Part shown: positions 11,490 through 24,429 of the stretch, piece by piece
Layout: each line of letters starts with the position of its first letter
Position numbering within the stretch: the stretch's first letter is position 1
Source of the DNA: Liolophura sinensis
Taxonomy: Eukaryota > Mollusca > Polyplacophora > Chitonida > Chitonidae
Length of the DNA stretch: 60,000 bases
Assembly: GCF_032854445.1 (NCBI RefSeq)
Contig: NC_088300.1
Location: forward strand, 55,590,984-55,650,983
Direction of reading: 5' to 3'
The notes under the pieces: generated by a model
Database searches by the model: none
What the model was told of the DNA's origin: nothing
What the model saw: only the letters and a program-made list of their open reading frames with translations
Position numbers and translations under genes: made by a program

Positions 11490-11790
11490 TTTTTGTGTGT
11501 TGTTCAACAGCGATGTGTTGTAAAGAGGATGAATATCTCACTGTTTGTAGCGATTATTGGGGCATCTTTAACAGCGACCCGCTTTAGTTTGGACTGAACA
11601 TTAGAGTGGGCAGTGTAGGGGGATTTGTATGAGGGCTGTCACCTGTGCCGAAATCGGACAGCGCGACTCGGACAATGTTGGCATTAAAGATATCCCAATA
11701 GCTTGTCAGATGGAATCTTGCAGGGTTGCTTTTGTATAGTGGTGTGAATCTCCTCACTGACAAGCGTGACACACATTGAAGACTTTACAG
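11490..11790. other. Candidate conserved noncoding block
   Basis: Balanced-composition unique sequence with GCGATTATTGGGGCATC and GGCATTAAAGATATCCC. It overlaps only one spurious short minus ORF. Regulatory role is inferred from texture alone. Confidence 0.2.
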
Positions 11791-12103
11791 CTAACAGTAA
11801 CTATTTTAAAATTCGACTTTGTACATTATATTTGATCAACCAGTCAAAACTAATCATTTAATTTTTGGTCCACAAAGACGATGCGCTGACAGTCATCATG
11901 CCTGCGGCGATTGCGTATGTTTAATACTTTAAAACCTTTATAATATTTATGAAATATTACTGAACAGAAGTCTTAATATAAAAAATACTAATTCATTTAA
12001 TTCTAAAGACAGAATGTTACATAGACCAAAGTAGTGACGATGTTGTACAACGACTATATGGACACATTATAACAACCATCTTTTCTGAGAGGTGTCTGAC
12101 TGT

Positions 12104-12235
12104 GTCAAATGGTTAAAGAGCTGCGATTGTCGGGCTCTTGGTCAATGAGGTTGCGTGTTCAAATCTGCCTTTTGCTGTTTCCGCTGCCTCTTTAAGTCAG
12201 GGTGTTAAACACAAATAAAATAAATAAATAAAGTC
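12104..12235 (+). mobile_element. Short tRNA-derived SINE
   Basis: A tRNA-like head (AATGGTTAAAGAGCTGCG) and a B-box match GTTCAAATC at 12165-12173 are followed by a short body and the tail GGGTGTTAAACACAAATAAA, then (ATAA)n. It lies in + orientation. It is a different, shorter family from the 48623 element but shares the TTAAACAC tail type. Confidence 0.6.
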
Positions 12236-12810
12236 TATCTAGTTCCCGCGTTTTATTCGATCATTGAATGATATTGTGTCTCTGTCTAAGCGTTGATTTA
12301 AGGGCTGGATGTGTGACTGCGCAGAGTGCGGAATTCGCGACAAGCTCTTGGCTTCATTCAAGCCATGTGAAGGTTTGAACCATTATTTTATTTTAGAAAC
12401 TGGTCACGTGTATTGTATTTTGGTTAGAGAGAGAGAGCACAAAAACCATACACATTTTCCCACTCGGTATATGTGAAGCAGCATTTACATAGCTGCATTC
12501 AGTATGGGAAGTTTTCAAGAACTGAGCTATGTTTTGTGTGACTTTTGTGCATTGTTTAAATGTGATTGTATGTTAAACGTGATGACAACACAGCATTTTG
12601 AGTAATTCTAGACCAGTGACATCTAATAAATTTCAATTATCATCACTGCCTGTTTTAACCTAATTCTGCTTAAGAAACGGTGTTAGGAGACGTGTAATTT
12701 GATCCTTATTTATGCTTTTCCATGGACAGTTAGAATGAAACCCTAACTGATGTAAATTGAAAAATAGCCGTGTTTCATCGGTTACGTGTTACCATTTACC
12801 AGCTATCACA

Positions 12811-12990
12811 TCGCTGGTCTGTATTTTTTCTCTATGCTGTACGTCTACCACATTGTCGTCGCTGGTCTGTATTTTCTCTCCATGCTGCACGTCTATCACA
12901 CTGTCGTCGCTGGTCTGTATTTTCTCTCTATGCTGTACGTCTATCACACTGTCGTCGCTGGTCTGTATTTTCTCTCTATGCTATACGTCT
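12811..12990. repeat. 48-bp tandem repeat, about 3.8 copies
   Basis: The unit begins TCGCTGGTCTGTATTTTCTC, then TCTATGCTGTACGTC and TATCACACTGTCG. Since 48 is divisible by three and the unit lacks stops, all three + frames are open (12757-13124). These are repeat artefacts, not genes. Confidence 0.9.
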
Positions 12991-14990
12991 TAAATATATC
13001 AGAAACATCTCAGTACTTTGCTAAGTGCTCAGATTTGGCCCTTGTCGATCGAATGCATTGTAGAGTCCACATGAGTATAAAAAACACAAAAGTATTTATG
13101 TCTAATTGTTTACCATCCTCCTAAGGTTGAATGTCAACATAATATAATGTATATAATACAGCTAATTAGGATTGGCTCTGTTAGCACTTTCTCGCCTGTT
13201 CTGAGATACTTGTTTGATTAACGTTTGCGATGGAATAGATTTCTCTAATTGAAAAGTAAATGGTCGGATCGCTGTGAAAAATAAGAGAGATAATCTGTCA
13301 TTCATAGTCACACGACACTCTCAGGTTATACGTACTGTTTGCATAGTTATAAAGAAAACCGATTATCCCTGTGTGTCACCAGCCCATAGATGTGCTGTTT
13401 CAACACTGTTACATGGTCTTTGAGATTGCCATGCATTAAGAAGTAAGATAACGCCATGTGATAAGTCTCCCAACAACAACATATTGGATGGAACTACTGC
13501 TTGGGAGCATATTTACAAACATGTTTAATATTGAAAGGATAGTAGTAGATGATTTGTGTCAGTTTCGTGAGCAATTATAGCGAACATTCACAAATAAACA
13601 CTATATTTTACCTCGCTGCCTCGCCCTGTATTTAATAAGTCGAGGAGGCGAAAATTCCTCTATAGGCTCGAACGTGGGCTTATGCTAAAAGAATCTGCTT
13701 CATTCCAAACTAATCACCAAGTTTGATTAAATTCCGTCAAGTAGTCCAGAAGATATATGTAACATACACGCACTGACCAACATGGATAAAATGTAGCCAA
13801 ATGGACAAATGAACTGGCCAACGCCACAGGTTCCTTCATAAGAAAGCTTAAGAACAAATTTAATAAAATTCCGCCTAGCAGTTCTGGGGATATCTTGCAA
13901 GCAATAACCGATAGGGATTGCTAAAATAGTCAAACGCACAAACAAACAGGCGTTATTAGCAAATCAGTTATTAAGGTCTCCATAAGTTGGAGAAATTTGA
14001 TTAAAATTTCGCCCAGTATAGTTTTGAAGAATGCAAACAAGCTCAGGTGATGGACGTCGGACAATACGAACGCATTATATCGGTTCACAATGGTGCTGGG
14101 TAAGACAACGAAGATATTACATAAACAGATTTCTTATAGAAAACAAGCGGTTTGTGACAATGTGACAAATGTAACGATTCTACAGTTGTATTGTCAAATG
14201 GGGCACTTTTTCCCGTCAAAATGTCGACTCGGGTGGGAGTTTAATTGCCCATTGTTCTCTTGCAATAGGGGAGTATCGAGTCCGAACTCTTTTATCCTTG
14301 AAGGTAGAAAAAGTCCAGTTGTATCATGTGACCTGTCAAAAATCTTTTGGCAACTATTTTTGATCTCATTCGCTATAACATGGACATCTGTAAAAAGTGT
14401 CATTAAAAGTAATTTAGAATATACGAATGAAAGAGAAAATTGAGAATGTGATTTTGTGAACTGGAGAAGTTCCTATAGGAAAGCGGTATCATTTGTACCT
14501 GTACAAAAGGGTGAGGCAGGTGATCAGTAAATCAATTTCAGCAAGTTTGCCTAACACCTTTAACCATTCACATGGCACAGTAGAACTGTTGTTTTTGATG
14601 ACAAAAGAAGTCCAACTTGAAACTTTCCAATAAAAGACAAGTAATACTTTACCACTTTGTGGAGTGTGGCCTCTGGATATGTAGTATATCTGCAAGGAAA
14701 CACACATCATATAAACCACTGATGTATATTAGCATTTTTATTTATTTGTGTTGTACATCATGTAATTCAACAGACAAATAGCTGACAAACATTTCCGGAT
14801 TTCTACCCGCAGTGTGTTTGCCATATTGGTGAAAGGCATTGGCCTGAAACAATATATATTTATAGCCCACCTATTGACCTTGTAATTGCTGTCATCCACG
14901 CATTTCCATCGAGGCCCAAAGAACAGTGGATACCTTGGGAATTGAACTGGGATTTTCCTGGGTTTGAGCCCACACCTGGCACACACACTT
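12991..14990. other. No supported gene
   Basis: AT-rich unique DNA. Weakly similar blocks recur at 13680-14030 (phrases such as TTTAATAAAATTCCGCC / TTGATTAAAATTTCGCCC), suggesting an old degenerate repeat of about 110 bp. The 14090-14443 ORF has no family resemblance. Confidence 0.5.
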
Positions 14991-15066
14991 GGCCTGACTC
15001 CACTCCACCGAGGCCTTTGTTTCCAAGGTTTTTTCGATTTTAATTTAATGCCTGTCCGTAGAGCAG
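14880..15066 (-). mobile_element. Possible degenerate minus-strand SINE end
   Basis: The reverse complement carries a B-box-like CAGTTCAATTCCCAAGG and a tRNA-like GGGCTCAAACCCAGG. The stretch runs into the 59-bp sequence that is repeated at 15879-15937. Element identity is uncertain. Confidence 0.25.
15007..15065 (+). repeat. 59-bp dispersed repeat, copy 1
   Basis: Matches 15879-15937 at 54 of 59 positions, including the run TCGATTTTAATTTAATGCCT. Both copies follow a GGCC(T/C)GACT sequence. Probably the end of an uncharacterised mobile element. Confidence 0.75.
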
Positions 15067-15878
15067 TGTTTCGATTGTATACATAAGTTTACAAAAAATT
15101 AACCAGGAATACATGTATATCCATTGATCAGTCCAAATGTCAACAATGTATACCGCTGATATTTGCCAACGATTCATGCAGTATCAACTCTCCAAAACTT
15201 CCCAAAACTGCGATATTTTTTATTCTGCAAACGTTTCAAGGATGTCGTTGACTAAGGTTTGGTTTGGTATGTATGGGTTTGTTTCATTTTCAGTCTAACG
15301 TTTTGCCTTTGAAATCAGAATCAGTTTAATGTCAGCATGATAGATGCCACGCGGGAAATTAACAATCCGTGCAAATTAACAATACCAAGTATATGATCGT
15401 GTGAATCAGCCTGATGTACCACAAAAACAAATAAATCTAATGGGCACAAGATTTTTCGAATTTTAAATACCACGCGGTTTATGTATAAAACGTCTTTCTT
15501 GCTAAGTACTTGACACTAATGCGTTTATTGGGACACTAAGTGTTCTGTCTGATCGACTCCATTGTGTCGTCCGTCCTATGGGCCTACAGCTGTATGACAG
15601 TAGAGAGACCCTCCCGGAAGTGCTGTTTGTTTCTGGGATAGGTGAAAGAGATGTCAACTTTTCCTTTTCCAGTTTAGTACAGGAAGTCCTTTCGCTGGAC
15701 CCATGTTTCGGCGTGGTTCATTAGAGAGGGTTGAGATCGATGAGACCAGGCTAGGATAGCGGGCCAGAAATGCAGAGGACACTTGATGTACTTTCGGCTG
15801 TCGGATGATGACTTCTGTAAATACACGTCCAGTACTCCAAAACGATTCCACATAACGGCTCACATTCGGCCCGACTAG

Positions 15879-15937
15879 ACCGAGGTCTTTGTTTCCCAGA
15901 TCTTTTCGATTTTAATTTAATGCCTATCCGTAGAGCA
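15879..15937 (+). repeat. 59-bp dispersed repeat, copy 2
   Basis: Direct-orientation copy of 15007-15065, 813 bases of intervening DNA apart, with five substitutions and no gaps by eye. Confidence 0.75.
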
Positions 15938-16279
15938 CCGATAATGCGATGGGTTGCACAAGACAATAGGCACAGTGGCCACTTAGAGCAATGTGTGTAA
16001 AGTTGGTTAGGCCCAGTACAATCACCGGCAGAAATCGTTAATTTATTTGAGGGCCAATTCCATCCCTGTGCCTGTTCCAAGTTCATCAAACACTCGAGTC
16101 GAGACGGAGATTGGGGCTTTTACATCAAGCTACATACCTCTTGAAGCAAATCAATTGAAAGCCATTATCACTTCAGTGTCCTGGAGTTTCCGCGCACGAC
16201 CATTGACAACTTCAGTTTTACCGTGGACGTGCTCACATAGATTTTGGGCGGTAAAAAGCAATCCGAAGGTAAACTTTAT

Positions 16280-16440
16280 CGCGACGACTGATATGAAAGA
16301 GCATCATCGACGGACAGAGTGCTTTCAAGGTTGTCTGGAGAGCTTCTAATCGCCAGTCCATTAGACATAATTAGCCATGTTTACTTTCCACTTGGGCTAA
16401 ATTAACCCGGATAAGGAGCCCTGTATGTTAACTCTGTCCA
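16280..16440. other. Candidate conserved noncoding block
   Basis: Unique sequence with ATTAGACATAATTAGCCATG and CTAAATTAACCCGGATAAGG. It has homeodomain cores and a GATAAG motif in balanced composition. Regulatory role is inferred. Confidence 0.2.
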
Positions 16441-17689
16441 CAACCTCGTCAGTGTTTGCAGAAACACAATCTCAGATAGCTACTTACCAGGAGACAATAT
16501 GAGCGAAGATTAACCACGGAATAACAGTACCATGGTTTATCAAAAATACCCCCATCAACCGATCTACACCAAAAGAGTTATCACTTCTCCACCGTCTTCA
16601 ATCGCGCCATTCAGCCTACTCTGTAAACTGTAAGAAGCCACTGTCATCTGGGCATGTGACCTTTACCTGACTTAATCCATTGTAGTTCATGGACTTCACG
16701 GCATGTTAGTCATCATGGTTGTAAGGAACTTTGATTGTCTTTTCACATGTGAAAGCTTTATGCCAGCCAACCAATCGGCCGTCAGCGTCCACAAACCACA
16801 TGTTGTTAAGATAGAGACCTCTCCTTATTAGAAGTCTCCCGCCTTTCATAGCTTGCGCTAAGGTTTCAAATCCCATAGTAATTAAAATTTTGCAGTTCAA
16901 AATTTTCGATTGTTTGTCACCTTTTACACACTTCCAAATATTTTCTTAAAACAAGCGTGCTGCGGTTGTTCAAAGTTTTTACTTTCTAGACACAAGAAAA
17001 AAGTTTACTTAAAGGAAGAGACCACTTTTAAATAAAGCACCCACCATTTAAAAGGCCCTTTTACTACGGGCTCCAAGTATGATTTTCCTGATTTGTTTAC
17101 ATTGACTCTAATGAAGAAAAACTTCTTCGATGGACGCTTTAATCGATATTAAACAGGCTGAAGTACAACTACAACTGCATTTTATCGTGAAAATGTAAAA
17201 TAATAAATGAAAACTATATTAGGAACCAGCACAAAATGGCCATAAAAGATGCGTACTTTATTTAAAGGTGTACCTCCGGGACACACAAACCAGTGTACGT
17301 TCACTTATACTGCTTGTTGCACACTTTCACCTCATAACTCTCAGCATACAGAACGTCATTCTCCTTTTACTTATACGGATTTTAACTTATTGTTTCCAAA
17401 CCAAATGGTTGATATCCACAAAATCCCTTATATAAGCGTCAAGTCATTCTTGACTCATACATTCGTATACCCCAGGTTTAACCACGTAACAGCGTTTCCT
17501 ATCGATAATCTCAAGACCCATATTCAAAACAACCCCAAATATGAGAAAATAGCTTAAAAACTTCTTTACCTCCACAACATGCTGCAAGACGATTCAGACT
17601 CATCACCATGCACGTTGAAGAGCACAAATTTCTTCTCTCAACTAGCGTGTTTATAATCTCGAAATCGCGCTTCATTCTTAAGTCTGGGC
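16441..17689. other. No supported gene
   Basis: A 64-codon minus ORF at 16706-16900 and a 102-codon + ORF at 17249-17557 lack any recognisable domain. No repeats stand out. Confidence 0.5.
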
Positions 17690-18640
17690 ATTGCTTGGCA
17701 ATGTTGGTACTTCCTTTCTTGAAATGTAAGTCAGTGGAGATATGGTCAAGACTGGCAATCTTGGTACTTTTTGATACTTGCCTCACTTAGAACCCAGTCA
17801 ATATAATCATGCACAAGACTGACTCTCTTTGCGCTTTCTGGTACTTCTTTATACTTCTTCTCTTCGACTCCAGTCAAAGGGGATATGGTTATGCCTAAGA
17901 TTGGCAGTCTTCGTACGTTCTTTGAACTTTCTCGTTTAGAACTCAGTTAAAGGCGATATGATCATGGCTAAGATTGACAATCTTGCTACTATTTGGTATT
18001 TCTTTGTACTTCCCCGTTTAGAACCCAGTCAAAGCCGATAGGATGACGGTTAAGACTGACAGTCTTGGTATCTTTTGGTGTTTCCTTGTACTTTCTCCTG
18101 TATAACCCATTCGGAGGGGTTGTGATCATGCCAAAGACTGGTAACCTAGGTATTTTTCGTACATCTTGGTAGTCCTTCTTTTGAACCAAATCAAAGGCAA
18201 TATGATCATGTCAAAAACTTTGTACTTCTTAGTACTTCTCGCTTAGAGCCCAGTTGAAGGGCATATGATCATGCCAAAGACTGGTAATCTTGGTACGTCA
18301 TGGTACTCTCTCACTTAGAACCCAGTCAAAGGCAATATGATCATGCCAAAGACTTGTAATCTTGGTACTTCATGGTACTCTCTCACTTAGAACCCAGTCA
18401 AAGGCAATATGATCATGTCAAAGACTGGTAATCTTGGTACTTCATGGTACTCTCTCGCTTAGAACCCAGTCAAAGGGGATGTGATAATGCCAAAGACTGG
18501 TAATCTTGATATTTTATGTTACTCTCTCTCACGGAACCCAGTTAAAGGGGGATATTTCATGCCCAGGATTGACTATCTTGGTACTTCTTGGCACTTCTCA
18601 CTCTCTTAGAACTCAATCAAAAGATATATGATCATGCATA
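17690..18640. repeat. 72-bp tandem repeat array, degenerate at both ends
   Basis: About 12-13 copies. The clearest, near-identical copies lie at 18260-18480. Key phrases are GGCAATATGATCATGCCAAA, GACTGGTAATCTTGGTAC, and TCTCACTTAGAACCCAGTCA. Divergence rises toward the edges, the usual pattern of unequal exchange. No ORF of interest lies inside. Confidence 0.9.
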
Positions 18641-20670
18641 ATATTTGCAAATTTGTACTCCATCGTCAAGAGGATACGCCAAATTCAGTGGGGCTGATGT
18701 CAGTGTACACTGGTTGATTAGCTTTCCAGTGAGGCAGTACTAGAAATGAGCTGACAAGCATGCATTTGCACCAGTTCTCAAAGAAATACTCGCACACAAA
18801 TGAAATACGGCTGGAGGAATAATACAGGAATAGTAAGAGAGAATTCATGTCTATACGAATCACAATTCGTCTATTTTCTACAAATTTTCATTGAAACTTG
18901 GATGAAACAACAAATGGTGTGAATAAGACATATGAAAAATAAAGTATTTTTTTGTAGTTTTATTTTTTCATTGTTTGTTATTTAGTGTGATCTGTGTATA
19001 TAGAAAGATCATCTTCTCAGCATTCCAACCTTGAAGGAACCTAATTTCAAAGTTTACATAAAGTATCAGACTAAAATATTGCAAATGGTGTTCTTCTCAT
19101 ACTTTTTTGTAAACAAAAAGGTGAGTTACATAATGAAAATCTGATACCATGAGACACTGACACACTGAGACATTGGTGTGTACAACGCAGAGAGTATCTG
19201 GGCGCGTGCTATTAGTGTTGTTATATCATTCAAACTTTGTGACAGGTACTCTTCTCAACTAATAGCATGCTCTCAAACTCTATGATCCCATCATCATGTT
19301 TCCCATTGCACTTTTTAACGAACGATGCACAGTAGAAGTTGTTCAAGCCGAAACCGCGAGCGAACCTGTCAATATAAAGAGATCAATCGATAGAGGCAAG
19401 TTTATGTGTGGTTTTATGACAATTGTCACGGCCTCATACTGGACTGATCGAATCGAAACCCATCTTCAACATATTTCAACCATTAGTTTATAGGAGAGGA
19501 AAGCAAATAGAAGTAATAGCTGATAATGCTGGTTTAATGGGATGATCAGGGGGGCTCGGCGTAAAATCGCTTCAAATGCGTCTGTAATGCAATGAGCTTC
19601 ACAGTGATCAAATACACTCTGCAAGAAGCTAATAGAAAGTATAATGAGCAAGGACCACGAAGATAGTAACTCGTCCGCTTTAGGACTAGCAAGATTGGAT
19701 TACCGCGCCCTCAAGGCCCAGATTGGGTTATACACTGTCCTGTGATACCTACTTCAGCTCTCACACTCTCTCCACGAGTTTACACAAAGCCATGGTAACG
19801 TCAAAGCGGATTATCCAGCCTTGGTGTTTTCTCCGCCATCACAAAAAAAAATCTGGCTATACACTTATTAACCTGACATGGTCATAGACAGAAAAGGACG
19901 CCAGTCATTAGGACAGAGTGTAACAGTTGTTGTCCACAACAACATTATATCAAAGTGTATCAGTCTACGACAATATTTATCAGCAACAAATTCAGCAAAC
20001 AGTATGGTACAACATGCATTAGAAACAAATACAGCAATATTCTCATACTTGGTTGCACCTGTATGGAACAAATCAAAGTATATCAGTTTATGACAACGTG
20101 AGCACAAAATCAACAATATTCCCATGAATGGTTACCCCAGTATGGAACAGCTTTGTATCAAAGAATTTCATTTTACGAGAATATTCGATATTGGTTGCGC
20201 ATGTGTGGAACAGTACGGTATCAACATTTGTAAGTCTGAGTGTCAAATTGACTTTCCTGGAGAAAAATGTCATTTCTGATTCTTTGTGTCTTGATTTATT
20301 TATTCAAAATAGTTTTCGTTAGGTAAAGAATGGTCAAAAATTTATATATTTTTAAGAGATTTTATTTAGGAAACTGATATTTGGGAATTTGACTGCTTAT
20401 TGTTTTAACGGTTGACGGCTTGAACTGTGATTGGGATACTTCGCTTATACCTGTTAATGCGCCTCAATCAGGCAAGATCTTGCGTATACTACAGAAAATG
20501 TGTGACAGAGCATGGCGGTCAAAATGGAGGTGAAGGAAAGCATAAAGACCTGTAGAGGCCTGAAATACTTGTAACCGTGTAGCTTAAACAATGAACCATA
20601 GTAATCACATGCAATGTTGTATGCGTCAGTTGTAGTCTGCGTTATATAAAAATAACCACTTTACCGGGCC
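18641..20670. other. No supported gene; degenerate repeat at 19945-20240
   Basis: Related phrases recur at 19949 (ATCAAAGTGTATCAG), 20072 (ATCAAAGTATATCAG) and 20156, with GTATGGAACA near several of them, but the spacing is irregular. Short ORFs on both strands across this block are by-products. Confidence 0.45.
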
Positions 20671-20671
20671 C

Positions 20672-20872
20672 TCGAAGGTTCAACGGGTCAAAGCGCCTCC
20701 ACCGTTACCAGACTTTCAGGTTCTTTGGACTAGGTAGGTCGCAAGTTCGAATCCATCTATTCTTGCATCGGAAGTGGTTTTTAATCAAGGATGTTGTCAG
20801 GTACCCGCATAAGGGTGGTGGATCGCTAAATTCTCAATTAGTGAGTATACGACGTTGAATTCAATCAAATGA
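20672..20872 (+). mobile_element. tRNA-derived SINE, diverged
   Basis: tRNA-like head with B-box GTTCGAATCC at 20745-20754, then a body with GTCAGGTACCCGCATAAGGG and GGTGGATCGCTAAATTCTC, ending CGACGTTGAATTCAATCAAA. Its body resembles the element near 59690-59910 (CAGGTACCTGCCGAAGGTCG), so the two are probably one family. Confidence 0.6.
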
Positions 20873-21364
20873 CAAAGCAATGAGCCTTTTCGTCTCATAA
20901 TACAGTATTGGCGTAAGTGTTATTGTTCTGTAGCAACACATGTGTAGTACGTCAACTAAGTCGTAAAACGTCGCCAGGATTAACAATAGATAACATGGGT
21001 GGAAAAAACTTCTTTAAGACGGAAATGCTCCCAGCAAGCTTTGACACATATCTCAGACGAAATCACATGAAATGTGTAGTACACAACAGTGTGTACTAAC
21101 AACATGCTGATTTCGTGCAATGTCCTTAAAGGGACAATACCTGCAATTTGGGGCAAAGAAGTCATATTTGCTAAACGAATCAAATTTTCTGTAGTTACTA
21201 AAAATAGTTCAAATCAAGGCCTTTCTGTAAGTAGCATACCTCATATATGTACTATTTATAGTAAAAATTACGACCCGTTTCACAAATCTCAAGAGACATG
21301 ACAAACTCAATTGTTGATTTAGCTTACAAGTTCAACGTATCATGACGATTGCTCAGAGCTTTTT

Positions 21365-21416
21365 ATCTTTCAACATATCTTGCGACAGCTATCTTTCAAC
21401 ATATCTTGCGACAGCT
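21365..21416. repeat. Perfect 26-bp tandem duplication
   Basis: The unit ATCTTTCAACATATCTTGCG + ACAGCT occurs twice without a mismatch at 21365-21390 and 21391-21416. A recent slip or a local assembly duplication. Confidence 0.9.
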
Positions 21417-22029
21417 GATTAACTGGTAGACCGATTGCTGATAAACGCCACATGCTCAAGGATTTAACACAGCTGATAGTCGTTATGATTACCTTTCTCT
21501 GGAGACAAGTCCTATTTATTGTATCACCTTTGGAATGGTCTTACAAATGGCTGTAAGCTCTGAAGGCATTCTTCGACATTCCACGGCTTTCCTTCATCTA
21601 TGGTTCCCATGATATGTATAAAAAATGTTTTAATATTTTTATTGGTGAAAAGTTCGTAGTTATGTAACTTTTCCAAAACGACAGAACCGGAAGTGGCAAA
21701 AAGTGACTTCTGGGTTCGGGGAAAAAGCAAAAATGAGTTACGGCGGTAAATGATAGATATTACTATATTAATTCCGGGAAATTGACCATGGGTTCTGAAG
21801 ATGAGTTTGGAAATGAGACCCGCAGATTCCGGGGCACGATTCATTTAACAAAAATAGACTGGATATGAGAGTTAAATTATGCTCAATCCATATAATGTTC
21901 AATCTACATGGAGCTGGGTTTGTTCGGCGAACCGATGTTTGCCTATGTCAGAATTCCTAAATTCACTTCCAGTCAGTTATCTTGCTATTCACTGCAGATC
22001 AATTTGATTAATAAACAGACTGGACCTTG

Positions 22030-22650
22030 ATTGCTAACAGCTCTTGTTATCTTTCATGGGGGCATTTTAGCAAGCAAACCCGCCTTTGCAGCAACATCAA
22101 TCGCTTCATTCAAACGTCGACTGGCTGCGCATGCGTAGTTGTCGGAGTGGTGGATCATTCCTCATGTCGCAACTGTCTTTTTATCCAGTTAATTAACCCG
22201 GCCTTTTTTGCCTCTCTTCTGAATAGAACAGTTCAATATTCAGTCACCACTTTAACGGTCCCAACTACTTCCGGTCTGGAAAGCTGTTTAATGAAGGCTA
22301 TCGACCATCCCTTCTCGATGTTATCTGATGTGTGTTTTCACAATGGCGTCGACTCATTGCAATTATCAATGAAGATCAAATTACACAGGTCTAATTCAGC
22401 CAAATTGCGGGATGATAGGTTTAATTAGCGATTACTCCATTGTTCCATACACATCTCGGCCCTCGACTGGATCGTGCGTGCAAAAGGAGCAGGGAAAATT
22501 TCCGACTCTTTCGGCCTTAATATAATAGCTGAGATCCGCCTGGCTGGGGTGCAATGGGACAGCGAGTTTGTCGGCGACCATCGCCTTACAGCCTCGAATC
22601 ATCTTATTTCCTTGTCCCTGTTTCCACTGAGTGGCCAGCACTGCATTTGG
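22030..22650. other. Candidate conserved noncoding block
   Basis: Non-repetitive, GC-balanced DNA with CAGTTAATTAACCCGGCC (22184-22201), GTTTAATTAGCGATTACTCC (about 22419) and GCCTTAATATAATAGC. The 133-codon ORF at 22027-22428 overlaps it without domain or splice support and is rejected as a gene. Enhancer role is inferred. Confidence 0.3.
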
Positions 22651-24099
22651 CGCACTTTATCATTTTTATCCATTACTGAAGAGTGCCTATTTATTTGTGT
22701 ACAAGCACGAGGCGTGGGCTCATACAAACACATTTGCCGGTTGACGGAAAGCTATACTGCAGGCTTGGCCAGCTATATTGTCCGCTAATATACCCAAACA
22801 TCTATACAGATCGTCTGGTGAAACCAGGGAGTTATCACAAGAGCACTGTTTAGGATAAAATAACACGTCGGCTGCATAAGTCGAATAATACAATTCGTTG
22901 ATTAAAATCATCTGCCGTCCATAAACATAATACGCTTTATTCACATTACAGTAAAAAATCCGTGTCATATGCGAGGACAATAATTAGTCTCTTCTTTAAA
23001 GGATTGTCTTATGCAAGTTTCAGGGTAGAATTATTATCAATTGTTATACGTAATATTCGCCACCTTACATAGCTTCCTGAAAAGAATGAAACAAAAGTTT
23101 GATGCGAACATCGCCAAAATCAACATGGTGCTAAACTCGGATGTGAAAAATTACCTTTTAACTGTAAAATTGTGGATTCCAAACATTTCACCTCCTGTGT
23201 TTGTAGAACCAGGGTTATGTAAAATGAAACTTTTCGGTCAATTTTCGGTTTGTTTATTCAGTTTATCAATGATAGGTGCTAAAATGACATATCTGGGTCA
23301 GTGCATGTAGTTTGCTGGTTATCCCTTTTTCTCTAAAGTGCTATGCTAAATACGTCATTATGAAGATGTTTGACTGACTTCAGTGCTAAAGCCGGCCCAG
23401 ATGAGTCAAATGCAAGTCTATCAGTCTCTCCATAGCGTCGATACGGGCTATCGTAATAACGCCTGTAATTAAAGCTCATGTTTGAGCTCTTACCAGATGT
23501 TTACACGATCGCCAACCAAATCATATACACAATTCATTTAATTTCAAAGATAATAAAGGTGTTAATGGTAGTGTGATGCGATTCAACACACACTAATGTT
23601 CAATGGTAATCATTAATTGCACGTGTTATAATACTGAACAGGTATAAATTACATGCACCCCTCAACCTGTCCGCCACCGAGTGCCCCTTCAACCCACGGT
23701 ACAGTCCACATCCACATGCGCGCAGATCCATGAAACAAATGGCAGCGTTATGTGTGGGCAGGTAACTACCGTATAAGTGTCAAGCATTACTGTAAGCATA
23801 CCATTCGCTTGGTAGTTACGTGACGCTGCTTGTAAAGCTTGAAACTGGTGCCTGATTTAAGGACAGGGAATGGTTCCATTTTTCTGTAATACTGACTCTC
23901 GTTATAGCTCTTGGTGGAAATGAATCTAAACCTGAGAAATGCAAACACATAAAATTTGAAAAAATTAACGATGTAACATAAATCAGGAGGATGGAGCATG
24001 CATAACTTTTACCGATTTATTTATTTATTTGTTTACAGACTGGTTTGGTAAATTGTCAAAGCCGTGGGTCTCTGGGCCATTTCATAGGGTTATTTTTTA

Positions 24100-24185
24100 G
24101 TTTTGGACGTATATCCTATACGATCAATGGGGTGATCCTATACGTCCAAATACGTCCAATACGATGATCCTATACGTCCAAAGAT
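24100..24185. repeat. Local repeats of a TATACGTCCAA phrase
   Basis: GATCCTATACGTCCAA occurs twice, with TACGTCCAATACGATG between and an inverted TTGGACGTATATCC at the left. A short degenerate cluster of unknown meaning. Confidence 0.6.
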
Positions 24186-24429
24186 AATTCCAGTATTCTA
24201 ATTGTATCCATATCAACCGCAGTTTATTTGATGTATGGCAAAATTTCCAAACGTTTATGTCAGTGTCCACGAGGGTGAATAAGGATCCTTGATTATGATT
24301 AACAGATTGCAAATCATAAAATACGAATACACCTTTCTTTGACACTGCAGTTAAAGGTACATATGAAGTGGGGGTATAATTATATAGCATAATGACGCCG
24401 ATAATACCGCCTTTAAATGGCTAGCACGT

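Noticed and set aside
14090-14443. 117-codon + ORF
   Set aside because: No recognisable domain and an overlapping antisense ORF. Nothing supports expression.
15007-15937. LTR retrotransposon
   Set aside because: The direct repeats are only about 59 bp, and the interior has no reverse transcriptase or gag-like frame, primer-binding site or polypurine tract.
17690-18640. CRISPR array
   Set aside because: A 72-bp head-to-tail repeat with no unique spacers, in a eukaryotic context; it is a minisatellite.
22027-22428. 133-codon + ORF
   Set aside because: No domain, no splice context and no start support. Its composition fits chance in a balanced noncoding block.
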